From Pogona vitticeps (Eukaryota > Chordata > Lepidosauria > Squamata > Agamidae): a DNA stretch of 64,000 nucleotides. The stretch covers positions 15,956,501 to 16,020,500 of the forward strand of contig NC_135786.1 of NCBI RefSeq assembly GCF_051106095.1, read 5' to 3'. The position numbers and the translations under genes are program-made. The notes below the pieces were generated by a model, which was given only the letters and a program-made list of their open reading frames with translations, searched no databases and had not been told where the DNA came from. Below, piece by piece: positions 22,143-33,210 of this stretch; position 1 is the stretch's first letter, and every line of letters begins with the position of its first letter.

Positions 22143-22270
22143 ACTGGATAGTTCAGTGATTTCGGTCTCTGGTTGGGAGTTCGATTTCCCACTGTTCCTC
22201 CTTGACAGGGGCTGGACTTGATAATCCATAGCATCCCTTCCAGCTTGGCAGTTCTAAGATTGTATTATAT
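22143..22270 (+). mobile_element. SINE, tRNA head with short tail
   Basis: ctggatagttcagtgatttc, ggttgggagttcgatttccc and ggggctggacttgataatcc then cttccagcttggcagttcta. Confidence 0.68.
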
Positions 22271-23188
22271 AACAAGTATTTTAGGGCTTTAAAGCAGGTC
22301 ACAGGCAACCAATGTTCACTCTGATTGTCTGCCCTGCTGGGCAGGACTCCGCCCCTTCTCATGGGCAACTCTGCCCCAACCACATGGGGTTCCATTGCAA
22401 AGAGAACCAAAAGGGCTGGAAATGCTTGCTGTGGATGCCTGGAGGGGTGTGTGTGGAGTTGCACACACTCACACAGCCATGAATCTTAAGAGGGATCCTT
22501 GCATGCGACCTTTGTCCCAGGCCATTTGTTGTAGTACTCACTGTTTCCTTACTTTGGCCCATGGTCAAAATATGCTGCTAAACACTAGTGCCGAACTAGT
22601 CAAAAACTTGTGTTGCAGAAACAAACACTTTCATTTATATCTGGGAGACACTGCGTCCTTCACATATGTGTGTAGTTGCTAAAAGGGACAACCACCCTAT
22701 AGTTCTCTTCTGTAATCCCAACTCCCCAAACCCTTTAAAATTTAAATACATCTTTGAAGGAGAAGCCTCTCCCTCATAGATTTTTCTTTCATCTGTGAAG
22801 GAAAACTCTTTTCTTCCTGTTAGAATCCTTTATGGCAGAATTGTTCCCCTTGTTGTTCCTGAAGATTCCCTTGACCTTCATATTTGACTGACCTTCACAC
22901 ATGAAGCAGATGGTTCAGCACTTTTTATAAGGCACACTTGGTCCTTACATATTGTCTCAGTTAGAGAACAGAGACAGGATATTGACTAATCTAAGAGCCT
23001 GAATCATCACATCAAGGGTTGAAGTCCATGGATGGAAACTTCCAAGGATGCAGGAGGCTTCCCCCCCCCCTTTTCCCACATATTGAAGGTCCTCCTTACT
23101 CTCTGATTCACCCAAAGTCCACCTGAAACACACACACACAACCAAATTTCTCCTGAATCAAAATCTGTGACTCCCTAAAAGGCTCTAC
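22271..23188. other. No gene seen
   Basis: Mixed composition with short frames only. A CA run lies near 23130. Confidence 0.55.
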
Positions 23189-23319
23189 AGCAGCAGTTCC
23201 CAACCTTGAGTCCCCAAGTGTTCAACTACAACTCCCAGAAATCCTGGCCAGCACAGCTAGTGATGAAGGCTTCTGATTTAGTCCAAAAACATCTGGAAAC
23301 CCAAGGTTGGAAACCAGTC
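23189..23319. mobile_element. hAT-type MITE, copy 4
   Basis: Contains caacctacaactcccagaa-like and cagcacagctagtgatgaag core words with inverted ends cagttcccaaccttg and ccaaggttggaaacc. Target duplication not clear. Confidence 0.65.
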
Positions 23320-23939
23320 GACTACATCTACCTCACCCTAAGCCTATTTTAGACATCAAAAGTTTTTTTTTAAATAAAGAAGTTTGTGACTTGGGAGCCA
23401 ATGAGAGAGGTTCACAGAATCAAGGAGACTAGAGAGGCCTGAGACCTTTGCACTACTGAGATCTGTAGGCCCAAAAAGATTCAGAGATAATATGTTTGTG
23501 GCCTACTGCCCCCCCCAATTTAACATTTGGGTCTCTCCAGATGTCATGGGCTAACAAAACCTAGAAGAATCTAGTTTAGAGAAGGCTAATCTGAGCCAAC
23601 AGCCATCACCATAACTTCTGGAAGCAGATTTCATGAGGTAGTTTACATGTTGGAGAATCATTCCTTCTTCTGCTGGCCCTGCACCGAAAGTTAAATTCCA
23701 TTATGTGATCCTGGGTTCTTCTACTGTGAAGAAAGAAGAAAAATCTTTCTCATTGTCTGTTTTCTTCTTACCATACTTATAAAAGTGCACTATGCCCACT
23801 TCTACTTAACTAATTTATCAGTATAAGGCCAAACGTTCTAGATGTTGCATCTAGTGATTAATTTGGCCTACTTATTAACATATCTTTCCCATCCCTATGA
23901 GAGCACTTGACACATGGAAAAAGCACATATATTTGAATC

Positions 23940-24170
23940 GAGTTTAGCATGTTTGAAATCAATGTTTTAAAAGCTGACTACACAACACACATGGAAGTGC
24001 GTATGTTTTTGCCTGGGAAACACGCTTTTTGGTTGGAAAGCGAGATATTTTATTCAACTGCGAGAGAGTCATTTATTTTAAATTGCTTGTGAAAAATATT
24101 TATTTTTAATTGTTTCAGCATATATAAACAGCTCTATCAGTGTAAATTGTGTTTGTGGGATTTGCCACTC
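23940..24170 (+). repeat. Unclassified dispersed repeat, copy B
   Basis: Same word order as 13320-13540 and same strand (tttagcatgtttg, ctacacaacacac, gtgcgtatgt, gtgggatttgccactc). No family recognised. Confidence 0.5.
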
Positions 24171-25727
24171 ACTGGTGTGCTTGTGTGTCTCCCCCTTGGC
24201 AAGGCAAGAAGTGTGGATCTAAGCAAAATGTCTCTGGTCAGTTTCAGCCCTGGCTGGCAGTTCCTTCTCCCTCTCCTTCTCTACCCTGAGTCTCTCTCTG
24301 TGTGTGTGTGTGTGCGCACATGTGGATACACGCACATAGATGCATACCTTCTTTGGAAGTCTAGTCAATGTCTCTGGTCAGTTTCAGCCCTGAATCCATG
24401 TCTCCCTCCTTTCCCCTCCTTTCTGTCATTCAGTACTAGTGCTATGCCAGACTGCAAGAAATAAGTAATAATAATTAAAAAAATAACACCACAACAGTAA
24501 TGGCTAGTGGCTGTAAGTGCAAGGGCAGGTGGTGCAGGACTTCTGATGAAGATTAATTGTTACCAACCTTAGGCCTGTGGAGAGTACTTGTATTGCTGTT
24601 CTCTGCTGTAGTGACGAGAAACCTCTGGCCCACCAGATGTTGGACTTCAACTCTCATCAGACCTGTCCATCAGCAATGTTGGGAAGGAGTGCTGAGATTT
24701 GAAGTCCTATAGTGATCTGGAAGCTCCCAATCCTGGCTTTAATGTTCAGCTTGACTTCTTTTGTGTATTATTCTCCCTCCCCCCCCAAAAAAGAGAGAAA
24801 GATATTAGCTGTCCCATAGGAAAACTGTCTCGTGCCTTCTGCCTGCTCAAAGTATGCTTCAAGGCAGGTGAGGATTGCCGAGAAAAAGTTTGTATAACAG
24901 ATGGGAAGTTTTTGATCCCGCAGATATGGCTGGACTGAAACACTCAGCCATCCCAGTGAGGACGGATGGGAGCTGTAGAACAGTAATAGTTTGATAACCA
25001 CATATCCCCCATCTGTGACCTATAGAAAGGCCAGAGCAAAGTAGGGGGGTTGTAAATTGATCATGTGCAGTGCAGAATGCTATAGAGGCCAAAGATTAGG
25101 CTTTCCAAATTTTTAGGCGTCATCCAGCCCTGTGATTCCAGCTCAATTGCAGCTATTTAAATCTTGGATAATGTCAAGGTTCTGCACTCTTGTCAGGCTG
25201 TAGCAATCCGGCTTCTTCTTTGGCACGTCCGAATAATTCTGCACAGCCAGTCCTTCTCCCACTGTCTGAATTGGTCATATAGAGGGATTGTGTCTTTAAG
25301 GATTACTCCTTATAAATCAGATTGAACTATAATTCCCCTCAGGAACTATGGAGCCAGTGGGTTGAAAACAACATTACAAGCCCCTTTAAGAAACTGACAT
25401 GACCTGTGCGCTACGTACGAGATGGAAGGTGGTAAACAGATCAAAAGGGAGCTCGGATACAACAAGGAAAACACCAAGTTTGTGATGTGCAAAGAAACAG
25501 AATTCCAAAAGGCTTGTGCAATTGCCTCTCTTTCTTTAGAGTGCAAAGAGCATCTTGATAGTATTTATCCAGGTAAGTATCCTCTTTTTGAGTTAAACTT
25601 GGGCTTTTCTCAAGGGTTAATTCCAGAATTGATTGACAATAGCTAGCTAAGATTGCCTTGATTGGTTGTTTCAGCAGTGCAACACTGAAGAGAACCATTA
25701 AACCCAGTTAGTAAATACAGATTCCCA
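24171..25727. other. No gene seen
   Basis: An old MITE-like palindrome at about 24625-24720 (ccaccagatgttggacttca). Short TG run near 24298. Short frames only. Confidence 0.5.
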
Positions 25728-25915
25728 GTGTGATATAGTGGATGCAGTGACAGACTAGGACTCTGGAGAACAGGGTTCAAATCCCCACTTGGCCATGGAA
25801 GCTCTCTGGGGGAGTGGAACAGATAAAACCACTCCTTAAATATACTACATGCCTTGAAAGTCCCATTAGGGTTGCTATAAATCAGTTCTGATTTGATGGC
25901 ACAGAACATACGAAC
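25728..25915 (+). mobile_element. tRNA-derived SINE with acttgatggcacag-type tail
   Basis: gtgatatagtggatgcagtg (A box region), gggttcaaatccccacttgg (B box) and a tail ctataaatcagttctgattt then gatggcacagaac. Confidence 0.72.
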
Positions 25916-26044
25916 ACACACACACAGTAAGTGCAGCTGCCATATGCAGAGTACTGGCCCATCCAGTCCTGTGCCATCTTCTCTCCAAGGTCTCAAACCA
26001 AGGCCTTAATTTAGCTTGGTGTGCTCAATTTCCCTGTCAGGCAG

Positions 26045-26190
26045 AGAAGATAAGGGCATGGGAAACTGTCTTATATTGAGTCAGATCCATTTGATCTAGC
26101 GCTGCCAACTCTGACTGGCAAGAACTGTCCTGGGTTTTGGGCAGGATTTTTTCTTAACTCCGTCTAGAGATCTTTAGTATTCTCTGGTGG
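26045..26190 (-). mobile_element. Fragment of a second SINE/LINE tail family
   Basis: catgggaaactgtcttatat then tgagtcagatccatttgatc. Pieces of the same family occur at 16173-16255 (cagtattgtttacactggct) and 31183-31275 (cagcatctccagctgggaaa). Confidence 0.5.
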
Positions 26191-26224
26191 TCTCCTCCCA
26201 AGCACTAACCAGCTATGTTTTGGC

Positions 26225-26325
26225 AAACTGCTGGGTAGCTAAGTGTTTTACATCTCTGGCTGCAGAGCCAGACAGGGGCTGAACTCAATGATCCATATGG
26301 TCCTTTCCAGCTCTGTAGTTCTAAG
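26225..26325 (+). mobile_element. SINE fragment of the 22143 type
   Basis: ctgggtagctaagtgtttta, then ggggctgaactcaatgatcc and tttccagctctgtagttcta. Confidence 0.6.
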
Positions 26326-26825
26326 TTTGTTTGTTTGTTTTTGTTTGTAATCAAGCAAGAGCAGTCGCGTTCAAGGTGGGCTGGTACAATTATTTATTTA
26401 TAAAAATATATATTCCTATTTTTCTAGTGAAAACTACAAGGGCTGACAGAGACCAAGTCCCACCCCATCATAATACTCAGAATTACACAATAGTTAAAAC
26501 ACAAAACAAATAACTCAAAAAGCAATGCTTTATTATTGTTTGTTGTTGCATTGTTGTTATTGTTATTAAAGAAAATATTGGGCTACATGGAAGGAGCATC
26601 TCTGAAGAATATGAGGAATCGGAACACTTTTGGGAGTCCCCAATGACAGCGTCCTGTTGGCTGATTCTTCCACTCCAGAAGCACCCCTGGATTACGTCTG
26701 ACTCAAACACGTAAAATTGGTGATACTTATAGATTGCTTACTGAGTTCTCAAATGGTTTACACAGAATGGTTCCAAACACATAAAAACAAAGTTCTAGAT
26801 CCAACTGATAGTTGCCAACTATTTA

Positions 26826-27195
26826 TAATAACGATCATGAGCCATCAAGTCAATTTTAACTTATAGTGACCCTTTCCAGGGTTTTCCAAGTAGACAATCC
26901 TCAGAAGTGGTTCACCATTCCCTTCTTCTGGGGGTGCCCTAGGACTGTGCAGCTTGCCCAAGACCACACAGGCTGGCTCTACTCACAGAAGGGTACGGTG
27001 GGGAATTTCTGGCTCTGCAGCCAGACATCTAAACCAGTGGTTCTTAGCCTTTGTTACTCGGATGTTTTTGAACTGCAACTCCCAGAAACTCCAGCCAGCA
27101 CAGTTGGTGGTGAAGGCTTCTGGGAGTTGCAGCCCAAAACTCCTGAGTAACCTAAGGTTAAGAACCAGTGATCTAAACCATTGAGCTATCCAGTC
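26826..27195 (-). mobile_element. tRNA-derived SINE split by hAT MITE copy 5
   Basis: Left part gccatcaagtcaattttaac, tcagaagtggttcaccattc and gcttgcccaagaccacacag. Right part accattgagctatccagtc. MITE at 27035-27170. Confidence 0.78.
27035..27170. mobile_element. hAT-type MITE, copy 5, perfect 8-bp target duplication
   Basis: Flanked by ATCTAAAC on both sides (27027-27034, 27171-27178). It is inserted into a minus-strand SINE at the conserved word atctaaaccattgagctatc. Nearly identical to copy 2. Confidence 0.9.
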
Positions 27196-27734
27196 TAGAC
27201 CTACTGAATCAATGAAACTTAACTTGAATGCTGATTTGCCAATTTCCCCTTGATTCAGTGTGTCTGCTCCATTCTAATTGAGACAACTGGATATAGACCA
27301 TAAAAAGCATCACAATACAGAAATTCAGCATAGAAATAATAAAAATGTAAGAGTCAGCATTTATCAAGCAAGAAATCCAAAAGAAACATCTGTTTTTAAT
27401 AGGTGCTAAAAGTACGTAGCCGTCAGTTTCTCCTGTATAAGAGGACTACCCTGTCCATCAATCAAACTGACACATATGTGATGCTTAAAAACAGCATTTC
27501 TCCACATATTATCTCAGGTTGTAATTAGGAATGTCTAAGAAAATCAATTGCTTTGAATTCTGAAATTAATTGATTTGAACTGCACCTCCGTGCATTTATA
27601 GTTGTACCTGTGGGAAGTCAACAATTGTATTGAGGGTTTCATTCAAAAGTGAATCTATGTCCATACAGGAAGGAAGGAAGGAAGGAAGGAAGGAAGGAAG
27701 GAAGGAAGGAAGGAAGGAAGGAAGGAAGGAAGGA

Positions 27735-27774
<40 letters not shown>

Positions 27775-28799
27775 ATATTTTTCATTGTTGAAGTTTTACT
27801 TCCTTTATTGATAAAGCAACAAACAACTAAAAACAACAGGGACAATAAGATAAAGATCTACTAATAATTATTGTGTGCCCTCAAGTCAATTACAACTTTT
27901 GGATACCTTTAACATAGCTTCCAGGTTTAAAGTATGCAGGCAATTGTTACTGCATCTGTTCCCAAATTGCACTAAGGAAAAATCCCAAGGACAAGAGTGT
28001 TGCAAGAATAAAGCATTAAAAGCCATGACTTGGCCCTTACCTAGAAATCTGCATGAAGAAGCAAGCATTCATGTGTTTGAGCGGTCTAGATTTGTCTCCT
28101 AGCTTACAAAGAGATAAAAAGATGCTCACGTGGGTTCTATGAAATCATATAGATATGTCTCTGTGCTTTTCTGTCTGTCTCTCTATCTGTTTATATATAC
28201 TTTATTTGTACTGTGCTCAGACAAAAATCCTTTCCCTCAGGCTTCTAATCTACAAGTCATGGGAAAGAAGAAAGGGACCTGGAGGAAGGAAGTTTGAGGG
28301 TGACCACAGTGGATATTGGTTCATTTCCACAGAGGGAAGGTAATGTATCTACCTTGGAATCATCTTAGACTCAGGTTTGCAGTCCATTGTTTTTGGGTTG
28401 TCATGCTCTTTTTCTGGTTTTTCCCCCTTTCGCTTTGGATGTTTCTTTTCTCTTTTTCACTTTCTTTTCACAAATTCAACCTTAATCTCCTTTTTCCTCC
28501 AATGTCTTTGCCCAAAGGGCAAAATATTTTGCCCATTTGAGCCACTGCCAACTGGATGGCAGCAGCTCACCAATTCATGTCTGCCTCTTCTTCCATTCCA
28601 TCAAATTATGGTTCCTCGTGAGCCATTTTAGGCAGATTCTGAACAGGTACTGTATTCATTTCCAAAGCCATTCTTTGTGCACAGCTAGACCTATGTCTAC
28701 ATCTGTATATTCTAATCTAAAGCCTCCAAAAGCTTATGATGACTTGTTTGCCACTGTATGGTCATACCTGGTCTGTTTTTTTGCCTAGTGTACCTCACT
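27196..28799. other. No gene seen
   Basis: Apart from the purine array, only a SINE scrap near 27865-27900 (gtgccctcaagtcaattaca). Confidence 0.5.
27669..27775. repeat. (GGAA)n-(GAAA)n compound microsatellite
   Basis: About 16 GGAA-type units changing abruptly into about 11 GAAA units on a pure purine strand. Confidence 0.97.
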
Positions 28800-29180
28800 T
28801 TGGAATTGATGCTTTTGAATTGTGGTGCTGGAGGAGGCTCTTGAGAGTTCCCTGGACTGCAAGGAGAACAAACCTATCGATTCTGAAGAAAATCAACCCT
28901 GAGTGCTCACTGGAAGGGCAGATCCTGAAGCTGAGGCTCCAGTACTTTGGCCATCTCATGAGAAGAGAAGACTCCCTGGAAAAGACCTTGATGTTGGGAA
29001 CGTGTGAAGGCAAGAGGAGAAGGGAACGACAGAGGATGAGATGGCTGGACAGTGTCTGTGAAGCAACCAACATGAAATTGACACAACTACAGGAGGCTGT
29101 GGAAGATAGAAGGGCCTGACGTGCTCTGGTCCATGGTGTCACAAAGAGTCAGACACGACTTAACGACTAAACAACAACAC
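28800..29180 (+). mobile_element. BovB 3' fragment
   Basis: Encodes FELWCWRRLLRVPWTARRTN through [19 protein letters not shown] and ends in the cgacttaacgactaaacaac tail. It is a 5'-truncated copy of about 380 bases with a late stop. Confidence 0.9.
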
Positions 29181-29326
29181 CTAACTTTGGGGCACTGGGG
29201 TTGCATATTGAAGACACTAAACAGAAAAGTATTTGGATTAATGAATCTACATTTGAGCACTAGAATTTAAGAAGCATATTGGAGGAGAGCAACCAGCATG
29301 GGAAAAAAAGTCTGGAAACCATGTTC

Positions 29327-29470
29327 TACCGTGTTTCCCCGATAATAAGACACTGTCTTATTATTTTTGGGGGACAGGAAAACACCAGAGGGCTTATTTT
29401 CAGGGGAGGGCTTATTTTAATGAACACTGACAGCAATTTTAATAAACAGGTAAATGTGAACCTTATTTGT
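29327..29470 (+). mobile_element. DNA element end (accgtgtttccccgataata)
   Basis: The words gtgtttccccgataataaga, cttatttttgggggac and gggcttattttcagggg form a known-looking squamate repeat end. The matching far end was not found, so the extent to the right is open. Confidence 0.5.
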
Positions 29471-30260
29471 AGATGCTGGGGCTGCAGCTTTTAATTCGCT
29501 GATAAGCGCATTACATAAGGAGCGGCGTGGGGGGGAGCCACGAGCCGACCACCGCCGTGGCTTCTTCCAGTGGCAGAGGAAGTTGCCTGGAGGCAACTGC
29601 ATGGGATGGCATTGCGTTACATGAAGGGGGCGGGGGGGGAGAGAGATGGGGAAAAAAGGAGAATAATGTTGGTGCAAGCATGCTGGGCTTGACTCAGCAG
29701 CAGGAGCAGCGTGTGGCCCCTTTAAAGAGCGACTCCCCCTACCTCCCATGCCTGCTCGGGTGCCGAATGTGAGGGGGGGGCAGCCGCGGCGGTCCCTCTG
29801 CCGCTCCTCCTCCCCCGTACTTTCCGCTCTGTTGCAGAGACAGGCGGGGCAGCCTGCTCCTTCCCTCCCTCCCTCCCTCCCTCAACCGGTGCCCGCCTTC
29901 CAATCCGCGCTCGCCCGCCTGCCAGTCAGTCCCGGGGAGGGCAGGGAGCGCGTGCGCCTGCCTCTTGCTGCACCCAGTAGTTCTGCAGCCAGCCTGGAGA
30001 GGCAGGGAGAAAGGGACAGGGAGGCAGTGCAGACAGAGCAGAGCAGACAGATCGCCCCGCCGCCCCCGCGATAGAGTACTTCCTCTTCCCACGACCCATC
30101 TTCCTTTCCCCCTCCCCGAGAGCACCGATTTTTAAAGCGGAGGAAGACACGACTGGGCTGTGGAGACCGATCTCCTGCCACTCCTGCACGTACACCCCCC
30201 AAGCACACACACCTCCCCCTGCATACATGGGTGCCCTGCCCACCCACATGTGCATGTATG
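29470..30260. other. GC-rich block of unknown role
   Basis: CpG-containing, with G and C runs, tccctccctccctccctccc at 29863 and a CCAAT-poor sequence. Several overlapping frames are open only because of composition. It could be a CpG island of an unseen transcript or the interior of the DNA element whose end is at 29327. Confidence 0.4.
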
Positions 30261-30469
30261 GGTTGCCCGCTCAACAACACATGGGTGCCCCCCCAACTGG
30301 TCCATGGTTTGGAAAAGGTTCTTCCCCCCCTTTTTAAGAAACTCCATCTACCCTCAGAAGGAGCAATTTGCCATGTATTTCTTTATCCCAGCACTCTCTA
30401 CACCCTCACATTTTTTTGCTACTAGATGGTGGAAGGGGGCTGTTTCATTTTAAAATTTAAAAAAAAAAG

Positions 30470-30935
30470 ATTTGTGGGGCCTCGATATCTGGCGGAATGC
30501 CTACTCCCACCAAGTTCTACCCGTGTCACTCGTGCAAGCCAGGAGGTGAGGTTGAGGAGCCTAACACCGAGGGAGGCCCGGAAGGAGAAGACAAGAAATC
30601 GGGCTTTCTCGGCGGTGGCTCCTCGCCTCTGGAACAATCTCCCTCCTGAGATTCGCGGGTCTCCCTCGCTGGGTATCTTTAAGAAACAATTGAAGACATG
30701 GATGTTTGGGCAGGCCTTTCCATCATATTCCTCTTGACCTCCTTCTTCCCTCTTTACTGTTTCTGTTTTGCACTCTATGTAATGTATTGTAGTGTTTTTA
30801 CTAATTAGAATTGTTTATTTATATTCTTATTGTATTTTATTGTTGTTAGCCGCCTAGAGTGGTCCTCACCGACCAGATAGGCGGGGTATAAATTAAATAA
30901 ATAAATAATAAATAAATAAATAAATAAATAAATAA
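30470..30935 (+). mobile_element. CR1/L2-like LINE 3' end with (AAAT)n tail
   Basis: Reads NRAFSAVAPRLWNNLPPEIR then SLGIFKKQLKTWMFGQAF, the ending of L2/CR1-type LINE ORFs. It is followed by agccgcctagagtggtcctc and ggcggggtataaattaaata, a tail seen in several places here, and an AAAT microsatellite. Confidence 0.8.
30893..30935. repeat. (AAAT)n tail of the L2-like LINE
   Basis: aaataaataaat repeat closing the LINE tail at 30470-30935. Confidence 0.9.
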
Positions 30936-32284
30936 TAGTATTGGGGAACACAGGAGTCGGTGTGGCTCTCCAAATTCCGGCAGCAGCTACACACTGCCCT
31001 CATACCTCTGGAAGCTGCCCACAGCTGAATATGTTTCTAATCCTAAATTGCAAATCTTCTGGTTTTTTTTTCCTGCCATAGATCTAGTCCCCTGATCTCA
31101 AGCAAAAGACTACAGTACAACTTCGGAAAACTAAAAAAGCAAAACAAAACAAAAAACCTGAAATTCAGCTGCAGACTCTCATTTATTGCTGTTTCCAAGT
31201 TCAGTATCCAGCATCTCCAGCTGGGAAAGACTCCCTGAAACACTGAAAACCTGCTGGCAATCAGCGCAGAGAATCATGAACAAGAGAAGACTCTTCATGC
31301 GATTCCTTGTTGCACTTGTTTCCGCTGTTTCTCACATAGTGATGTCAACCTTCATCAAAGTAGTCAATCCATGTTACAGGTTTATGGCACTTTTATTGGA
31401 AGGGTGGGGGGGAGATGTCAGGGGGGTTGATCAGGCTGGGCAGAAGGAAAGGGATCTACAAAGACAGAGCTAAAGAGGGAAAAGCAAAAGGGGGAAAAGA
31501 AAGTCCTAGGTGACTGAAGCAATAGAAAGAGAATTGCAAGCACAGTTAGAAGTGAAAGTGAAAAGCAAAGTTCCAAAAAAAATTGATTGCTTTTTTTCAT
31601 TTGTGCATGGACATCAAGATTCAAGAACTACCGGTAGTTGGGAAAGGGGAGGGGGGGTTGAAAACTGAACCCATCAACGAGATGCTACAGAAAATGAAGG
31701 CTTTATTACTTTGGTTTAGAAGTAGGATAAGGGCTTCATCATTATTACAGACAAACTGAAGAAAACCATTTTTGAGGTTAACATCTCGAAAAATGGAGAT
31801 GGCAATCAAGTTATGACAACGTAGCCATAAATCTGCCTGTTCAGCTAAGCGTTATGGCTCTTCAATAATATATGATCATTGCACTGAGTGTCAGTTCTTT
31901 TGTGATGTCACACCTTGTGTAATAATCGCCCCACTGACTAAACGGCAGGTGTCTCTCACTTTTTTACAACAGCTAACAAAATGGACGCGGTCAGTCTCGA
32001 GCACAGTGTTATCAGAGTGGATGAAATTTCCAGTCACGTCCATGGGGTGAGGGGACCCCACCCTCGCCAACAATCGAATCAAGGTCAGCCCCAGCTCTGT
32101 TCCTGATTATATGCCATATTCCAGAGGGTGACCAATATATATCTCTTTTACTGCTGTGCTTCAACACCAAGAGAAGAAAGAGCCATGAATAATCAGGTAA
32201 GTTTGAACACCTTCGTAGTAAGTTTTAAATATTGATTTATCATTATATTAACCATATCTTTTTATCTCAGCCTCACCCGAGTAA
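30936..32284. other. No gene seen apart from promoter-like end
   Basis: Repeat fragment at 31183-31275. The last 350 bases are the upstream part of the unassigned open stretch. Confidence 0.45.
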
Positions 32285-33195
32285 CATCACGCCAGGGTTG
32301 CCGGGAGCGTCAGCACCGATTTCCCAAGATTAGAGGCCTGTGAAGGAGCTCAAGGGAGTGCGCAATCCTCTACTAAGAAAGAAGACATAGAGGAAGGAGG
32401 ATGTGTGGAAGGGGTGTTGATAGAATTGGATCAGACTGAGGTGGTGACTGAAAGGGCTGCGGAGGTGTGTCTTGTGGAGGAAGGAGGGGAGGAGATGGAC
32501 TTAATTAGGTGGGAAGATATAAAGGAGGAAAAAAGCGTGCAGGATTTTAGAACGTGGACGGACCTAAACCCAGACCGACCAAGGCATAGAGGGGTACAAA
32601 CTGAACCCATTCTTGGCCAAGGTCCGTTAACAGAGGTGACATCGGGATTCCCTAACCTAATGACTGGAGGTGGACTGCTCCCAGATCCATTGCCCGTGGG
32701 GGTCAGAGGTAGAGTTATCGAACCTCTAGAATGGAAGGTAACAGTTTTCCCCCTGAATTATCTTGGAGGCGGGCAGCGGGTGATTCGACCTGGGCCGGAG
32801 TTCCAGAAGAGGCCCTTGGAGGGCGATTGGGCCCACCACCCGTGCTGTGGCACGGTGTGTGCCTTGAGGAGTGCGCCCTTACGACAGATGACAGACCGCG
32901 AGAAGTTTGGGTTGGCTCCCTGTTAGGGAATCAAGCTACTACCCCAGTTGTTTGTCCAAAGAAATATAACCTGTTGCCAGATCACTTGTTGCAGGATCCG
33001 TTTGATCCTTGTGAGTTGGGTGCTGTTTGTAATAAAAGTATTGTTAATGAAGATCAAGATGAGCCTCCTTGTCTTTTTCCCGCCTTCACCACAAGCGCCC
33101 CCCCCTGCCGGAGAAGGACTTTCTTACAAGGCTGCACGAAAGCTAGAGAAAGCCTCCCCCAAGACCACCCAACAATCGGAACGGATCTTGTGTAG
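32285..33195 (+). other. Unassigned open stretch with two overlapping reading frames
   Basis: One frame is open from 32285 to 32926, with its first ATG/GTG near 32405, and is Glu/Val-rich (EEGGEEMDLIRWEDIKEEKS). Another is open from 32731 to 33195 (YNLLPDHLLQDPFDPCELGA). I recognise no domain. Upstream, 31900-32200 has a TATA-like ccaatatatatctc and a good donor after ATGAATAATCAG at 32194, followed by an acceptor at about 32269. The BovB 3' end abuts it on the right. It could be an exon of a lineage-specific gene or a fossil of a mobile element. No function is claimed. Confidence 0.35.
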
Positions 33196-33210
33196 TTTAT
33201 AGTGTGTTTG

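Noticed and set aside
29739-30280. Several 100-130 codon frames around 30 kb
   Set aside because: Open only because the DNA is GC-rich; overlapping on both strands, low-complexity, no recognisable domain.
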